From contig JAIXMO010000050.1 of the NCBI GenBank assembly GCA_025677825.1, forward strand, positions 62,001 through 126,000: 64,000 nt of DNA, read 5' to 3'. Every line of letters begins with the position of its first letter. Position 1 is the first letter of the stretch. The position numbers and the translations under genes were made by a program. Below the pieces are notes generated by a model that saw only the letters and a program-made list of their open reading frames with translations, was not told the DNA's origin and searched no databases. The stretch comes from Helicostylum pulchrum (lineage: Eukaryota; Mucoromycota; Mucoromycetes; Mucorales; Mucoraceae). Below are positions 58,796 to 64,000 of the stretch, one piece after another.

Positions 58796-60371
58796 GTTGA
58801 CATGTTTTATCAACTTTAAAAAATACTATATTCTAACTATTTAAAATCCATTTGATCCGGTCCGAACTAGTCCGGCTAGTCTGATGGAATTGTTAGTGTC
58901 CGATGATAAGATGCGTCCAAAACCAACTGTGTCAAAAAAAAAAAAACCAGACCAAGTATATACATCTATTTTTTTACAAATATTTTTTTTCTCTTTTTCC
59001 TTTACTTTTCTTTTTCATGTAACTACTTCAAATTCCAGTCTATTATTATTAAGTAAAAGTTTATTTACGCATATACTATCCCCCTATCATTTTCTTAGAA
59101 TACAGTGAAAATCGAACCATGTATCCTTGAAAGCTTTTCGATGGAAATACCAAGTTTTTTATTATGAGTAAATGTAACTTCTAGCGTTATTATTATTCTG
59201 CCTATATGTGACAGATGATATAAATGACTGACAGGTAAATAATGACCAACCTCGTCTTATTTCAATTTATAACTAAACCTTTATATTATTATTAGTACCT
59301 ACAGGTAAATATTTCTGTTTATTTTTATCTATTACACTACCAACGCTACCAAAGTCACTTGCGATAGCAACCTTCCTCATATACCGAATTTACTTGAGAC
59401 ATTGTTATACTTGGCAAATACTATTTTTTATTAAATTATTATGTTCTCCATACGTCTTATATCTACACTTTATTATACAAACTACTGCTACTTTTTTTTA
59501 ATAAACATAATTCTTTTTAATTTTGGACTGTCTTGTACCCTGTAAAAAGCCTCGTCGTTAGTGTCGTCTATGCTATCATTAGTACCATCTATATCGTCAT
59601 TTATATCCTGTTTTGTGTTAATTCCATAATCAAATGAAGAATGTCTTTAATTTCTGGTCTATAGAAAAAACAAAAAATGTATTAAATGATTCGTCTAAAA
59701 TATTTACAACTATATGTATAAAAAAAGAAGACAGTAAAGAACACTAAAATAATGTAACATGGCGTACATATTGACATGTACGCTTTTACTAAAACGACTC
59801 TCACAAAATGCGTACATACTGAAATACTACTAAAGCACCAGCGTTTTAGTATACTTAAAACCTCACGTATATGATATACCTCACATGTTTTAGTAAAAAT
59901 TTAACATACTAATATCCACCTCTTTTTTGCAGTGTATAAATATCCGTTTGTAACGGCTCTGACTTATATAAACTTTAACAAAATAAAATAAGAAGGAAAA
60001 TAAACCTGAGCTGCTCTTTATTGAAAGCGGTATACATACATAGCAATAAATATTCATACTGGTAAACTAAAAGAGGACTAAAACCGAAGAAACGAGATCA
60101 AACCAATCCCTGGTTTTTTGACTTTCGTAAAATATAATTAAATTATCATTGAAGAAGGGGAAATGTGGTATCGCAAATAATCTGAGTTAAAGACCAATTG
60201 GATTACAAAATAAAATGTAAATTGATATTACAAGTATGACCAAAGATGATTGATAGAGTATAAGTTTATTAAAAGGAAATAATAAAAGTAAGTATAAACA
60301 GACATAAACTCTGAGGTTATATTTATATCTGTCTTCTAAATATTTATTTCTATTCAAACCTGCAATCTTGT
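58796..60371. other. Long gene-free AT-rich interval
   Basis: About 1.6 kb with no gene I can support. The segment 59760-59930 carries repeated TTTTAGTA/TACTAAAA words in both directions and two GCGTACAT/TGTACGC words, a loose inverted-repeat character without a clear border. Confidence 0.4.
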
Positions 60372-60790
60372 TCAGTCGTTACAGGTTTTTCTTTTTTTAT
60401 TTGCCCATGACAATAGATAATAGTCGTAAGAGAGCCATGATTCAGGTGGATTGCATGACTGGCGGTGCATATAACTGTTATTGGCTGTTATGATACTGTC
60501 TTCACTCACCAAGGATTTGACCGTATAGCCATATCCGGGAAGTATTTTCAAATTTCGAATTAATCCTTTTAGATTTGAACGCTTGAAGGGCCTTTAATTT
60601 CAGGACCTCACTACAGTTGGGACATTTGGGGCAATCCTGTGATTTTTCTGAGGAAACCGAGTCTTGATGCACAGTCAATTTAAGTCGTAGATTAAAGAAG
60701 TGAGACGCATTACGTTTCATTTTCCGTACCCGTTTTTGCACAGACACCACCGTATCCCAGGAAAATATTCTTTTTAAAAGGTGCACACAT
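60372..60790 (-). pseudogene. Frameshifted relic of an unknown Cys-containing protein
   Basis: The minus strand reads as protein from about 60786 (IFSWDTVVSVQKRVRKMKRN) through a CPKCPNC motif. It then appears to slip frame around 60530-60600, because the frame that follows (ILPGYGYTVKSLVSEDSI, then ESWLSYDYYLLSWANKKRK) is also open and protein-like to a TGA at 60372-60374. No start codon or intron explains the switch. Family not recognised. Likely a dead copy of a dispersed lineage-specific gene. Confidence 0.35.
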
Positions 60791-60821
60791 AATGATATAA
60801 GAGTTACTTGCTTATGTATCA

Positions 60822-60895
60822 GTTTATGGTTAAAAAGAGAAAAGAGAAAAGAGAAAAGAGAAAGGAAAAAAAAGAAAAAAAAGATAGAATAAATA
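60822..60895. repeat. AAAAGAG purine repeat
   Basis: Four near-perfect tandem copies of AAAAGAG start near 60831, then drift into A/G-only sequence. A simple low-complexity repeat. Confidence 0.6.
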
Positions 60896-61184
60896 GTAAT
60901 TTAATCATGATAAAAAGAGGAGAATCTATTTTATCATTACTTTTTTCGCGGAGGTACTTGTATTTATACATCAACGAAAGAAGGACTAGATTTTATTATA
61001 TTTATTGAACTTGATTTAGTTCATCCGACAAACCCTTTTTACGAAATTAATGCGAATATAAACAAAATAAAACTCTGTCTAGCCAAATTGGTTTACAGAA
61101 ATTTGGGCTCTGTGATTCGCCTGTTAACAGAAACTTTAAAGAATTTTATATTGGATGATTCCCCCCCTCCCTGATATAAGCGTA

Positions 61185-61573
61185 CCGTCAGATTTCTAGG
61201 TTACCTGTATGCGTTGCTGATTCTCATTAAAGACTCGTATGCTCGTTATTATTCAACACCTATAGGAGGATTGTTGTTCCATGGTAAGTTGGCAGCTTTT
61301 GTACCAACGCCTTAAATTAGAAAAACAGTATCAAACTTATATGTAATAATCTGGTTGAGAAAAGAGCGCCTACATCTACTGTACTTATGTGGATTATTAT
61401 GTCAAGGTGATATATTAGATACATATGTATATGCCATCCCCTCGAACGTACCGAATGACCAAGTTATCAAAGGTTACTTTACGCCGAAATATCGAAGAAT
61501 TACTGCCTATTTTCATTTCAAAAGATCGTTTTTAAAGTGGTTTGTGATTTGTCAAAGTTTTTGTTTAGGATAG
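61185..61573 (+). pseudogene. Possible coding relic on the plus strand
   Basis: An open segment RFLGYLYALLILIKDSYARY ends at a GTAAGT donor-like site near 61290. A second open segment from about 61343 to 61573 reads HLLYLCGLLCQGDILDTYVY and FTPKYRRITAYFHFKRSFLK. They could be exons of one decayed gene. No start codon or family was recognised, so this is weak. Confidence 0.2.
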
Positions 61574-62085
61574 GAAAAGATAATAAGAATATTGTAATGG
61601 AGAGATTTATTCCAAGTAAAAATAAGGCAAGGAAAAATATCAGTGTTCTGCGTTGGATAAGAGTATAAGATTGTAATGCGTAATAAGATTCATAGTAGGC
61701 ATGGTACATTTTACTCATGTGATCTGTTTACTCGTCATGGTTGTTATACTACTACTATTTGTTTCAAATATGTTCGTTAATCATCTTTGTATACGTGATA
61801 GGTACTTGTTGTTCTAGCTTGATTTATGCGATATTCCTTTTTTTTTTTTTTTTTTACAAAGCTGAGTGACCGAATGAAAAAGTAATAATAATGTACATTG
61901 AATTTTTTTTCTGTGAGTGCCAAATAGCTTCTGTTTGAGTTAAACATTTGTACTACATCAATGATTTACCGTAATTTCAAAATCAGTCCCTTTTTGTTAT
62001 AAAATACCTGCCGAGTGAAAAAAAAAACCTGTCCTTTTTTTCTTTTTCTCTCTCTCTCATTGTTTAAATAAAAGCCTTACACTAA

Positions 62086-62655
62086 ATGTCTGTCAAACTC
62101 TACAGTTACGAAGAAATTGCCAAGCACAACACCAGATCTGATCTTTGGATGGTCATTGACGGTAAGGTTTATGATATTACTCCTTTCACTGACGAGGTAT
62201 GTTTTCTTTTAAAAAGTTACTGGGTCATCAACTAATATAAAATTTATTTTTTATAGCATCCTGGTGGAGAGGAAGTTTTGATTGATGAAGGAGCTAAGGA
62301 TGCATCTACTGCTTTTGATGATGTTGGACATTCTGAAGATGCTCGTGCCATGCTTGCTCAATATTATGTTGGTGATGTTGACAGCGCTGTAAGTACTTTT
62401 ATATATATATATATATATTTAATATATTTAGTATACTTATATCACTGTTTAGTCCAAGCCAGTTAAGGTCGTTAGACAAGATGAAGTTATTAGTGAAGGA
62501 CCCAAGGGAAAGTAAGTATTACATACGGATAAAAAAAAGAGAGATAAAAAGGGTAACAGAAACTGATTCCATTTTGTTATTGTTGTAGTCCTCTTCGTAT
62601 CATTGCCCCTATGCTCTTACTCGCTGCCTATTTATACTATACTTATTTCCTTTAA
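62086..62655 (+). CDS. CYB5: Cytochrome b5, tail-anchored
   Basis: Four exons (62086-62196, 62257-62388, 62453-62511, 62589-62655) encode 122 residues. The start [21 protein letters not shown] and [21 protein letters not shown] are standard cytochrome b5. The haem iron is held by the His of HPGG and that of DVGHSEDAR. The C-terminal 21 residues ([20 protein letters not shown]) form one membrane anchor, for the ER. It passes electrons to desaturases and other ER oxygenases. The 5' leader is a pyrimidine tract with a CT repeat. Confidence 0.96.
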
Positions 62656-64000
62656 ATTCAACCGTTACAAAATACCTATAATATCAAATAGACAACACTT
62701 TTATTTATTTTCGGTTTTTTTTTTCCGTTTTCCAAAAAAAATACATTATATTTTTTTTAAAAAAGTAAATAACATTTTCAGTCTATAAGTATGTTATGGT
62801 TACAAAGGGTTTGAAATAAAACCATCTACTATTTAATAATAATAATAAACAGGAAGAAGGTTTTCTTGGGTATAAAGAAAATGATATTGAGTATCGCCCC
62901 AGTTTCTGGGTGTTTCTTTACTTGAATCAAAAACAATATTGCGGACACTGAAACCGCATTGCTATTGCCCGTGGGTGCAAACCATGATTTGATCTGGAGA
63001 TGTAAATCAAGATCAAACAAATATGCATGGTGATATGAGGGGACACCTATTTTTGGAAAGAATTATTAATAAAAATTACCCTTTTATTTGTGCAAAACCT
63101 TTGAGTGCAGTGAGCACAACACCATATTCTATTCAATGGTGATTCTTTTTTTCATGTCCTGTTGAGACTTTAAGCGCTGTAAAGTAGATATTGCTATGAA
63201 AGCCGATAAATACATGATTTCTACCAGAATCAACTACTTAATGGTGTCAAGTAATTATCAATAGCAAAGGAGACCTATTGTTGATCCAGCGAAAAATAGG
63301 AAATTGTGATTAATTTTGTATCCTATCATCTTATCAGGTAACAACATATATCTTTTAGAAGAATGTACTGCGTATCTATCGTAGTCAGCGGTTGGAGTGT
63401 CTAACGACGGTTTCCAAAATATAGACGGGAAACGACTGACAACTTATCTCCAGTAGAGTATCCATATCACCTAGGTCTAATAAACGAACACTAGTGAATA
63501 ACCTGAAAGAAGTTTTTTTTTGGTTTGTTTATAGCAGATGAGAAATAAACGCTGCTTTTTTTCTTGAATGATTCACACCTAAAAATACGCGAGAGATAGT
63601 AAAAATTGAAAAGAAGTTCTTTTTTTCTGGTTTATATAAACATACGGGAAGTAACGAAAAAAAAGCCGTTTCTTCCCAGATAGGCAGTAGTTCTTAAACC
63701 CCAAATCAATTGTATTTCGAAATCAATCAATTTAATAAATGTATTTTATCCATTTATTTCGATTTAGTGCGGCCAGATAGTAATAAGTTAATCCAGATTG
63801 CCTTTTTTTTTTAAAAAAAAAGCTTATTATTACTAAAGGCATCTCTTCCAAGACGGCCAAGAAGAAGAGACACTTAAGAGGGCGAAGAAGATACCTTGTA
63901 AGTTTATAATTTTTCAATTGCATACTCAGTCTTGCTTCTTATTGCAATAGTATATTTTAAAGCTAATGCTCAACTCTTTTCCGAAAGTGACAAATAAAGG
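62656..64000. other. Gene-poor right end with a possible coding relic
   Basis: 1.3 kb. On the minus strand, about 63040-62850 reads SYHHAYLFDLDLHLQIKSWF and on to VKKHPETGAILNIIFFIP with no stop and no start codon; this may be a relic of an unknown gene. A T10-A9 junction lies near 63803-63822. Near 63831-63900 a plus-strand Lys/Arg-rich stretch is followed by GTAAGT, but is too short to call. Confidence 0.35.

Noticed and set aside
58884..59108. 74-codon plus-strand ORF
   Set aside because: Mostly translated T-rich sequence after a short start; no family match that I can see.
59100..59170. Possible tRNA from the 'aaaatcgaacc' word
   Set aside because: No acceptor or anticodon stem can be folded around it.

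Overview
This 64-kb window is nuclear DNA of a fungus, most likely an early-diverging one of the Mucoromycota (a Mucorales-type genome). The evidence is an AT-rich background, compact genes cut by many 45-110 nt introns with GTAAGT-type donors and TAG/CAG acceptors, nuclear-coded mitochondrial proteins, a eukaryotic tRNA with no encoded CCA, and an HSPA12-type Hsp70 of the kind expanded in Mucorales. The species cannot be named from the sequence alone. All exon models below were joined by hand and checked for reading-frame continuity.

Layout. 0-7.4 kb: 5' exon of a thimet oligopeptidase-like peptidase (-), a VC0807-like membrane protein (+), a small terminal-inverted-repeat element, a decayed minus-strand coding region, TMA46 (+) and an HSPA12-like ATPase (-). 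8.5-13.3 kb: a 14-exon ABCG transporter with an EGF-like N-terminal region (+), facing a diphosphoinositol-polyphosphate-type Nudix hydrolase (-). 14.1-19.2 kb: a foldback element, DBP7 (+) and mitochondrial-type alanine aminotransferase (-). 21-27.7 kb: an 11-finger C2H2 protein (-) in an otherwise gene-poor stretch, then cohesin subunit SCC3/STAG (+). 27.9-32.1 kb: DBP3 (-) and a UPF0652/DUF2009 protein (+) sharing a 234-bp divergent promoter. 33-40 kb: an LtrA membrane protein with a long N-terminal extension (+), malate dehydrogenase (+), ADP/ATP carrier (-) and ISA2 (-). 40.3-47.1 kb: a small unknown protein, a bHLH factor (+), ATP synthase subunit b (+) and a lysine-rich SMAP-domain protein (-). 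47.3-50.5 kb: AAMP/SQT1 WD40 protein (-) and a broken GH28 polygalacturonase (-). 52-58.4 kb: an unknown coiled-coil-like protein (-), a FHIP/RAI16-like dynein-adaptor subunit (+) and MRM1 (-). 58.7-64 kb: tRNA-Thr(AGU), cytochrome b5 (+) and several decayed coding fragments in sparse DNA.

The genes do not form one pathway. Two themes recur. Ribosome biogenesis and translation: DBP7, DBP3, AAMP/SQT1, TMA46, tRNA-Thr and the mitochondrial rRNA methylase MRM1. Mitochondrial energy and carbon metabolism: ATP4, ADP/ATP carrier, ISA2, MRM1, alanine aminotransferase; the malate dehydrogenase lacks a visible targeting sequence. Genes are often tail to tail with stops 100-350 bp apart. I found no CRISPR array, rRNA, complete transposase or virus-like gene. 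The least explained parts are the N-terminal domain of the LtrA protein, the zinc-finger array, the two non-autonomous repeat elements and the coding relics.
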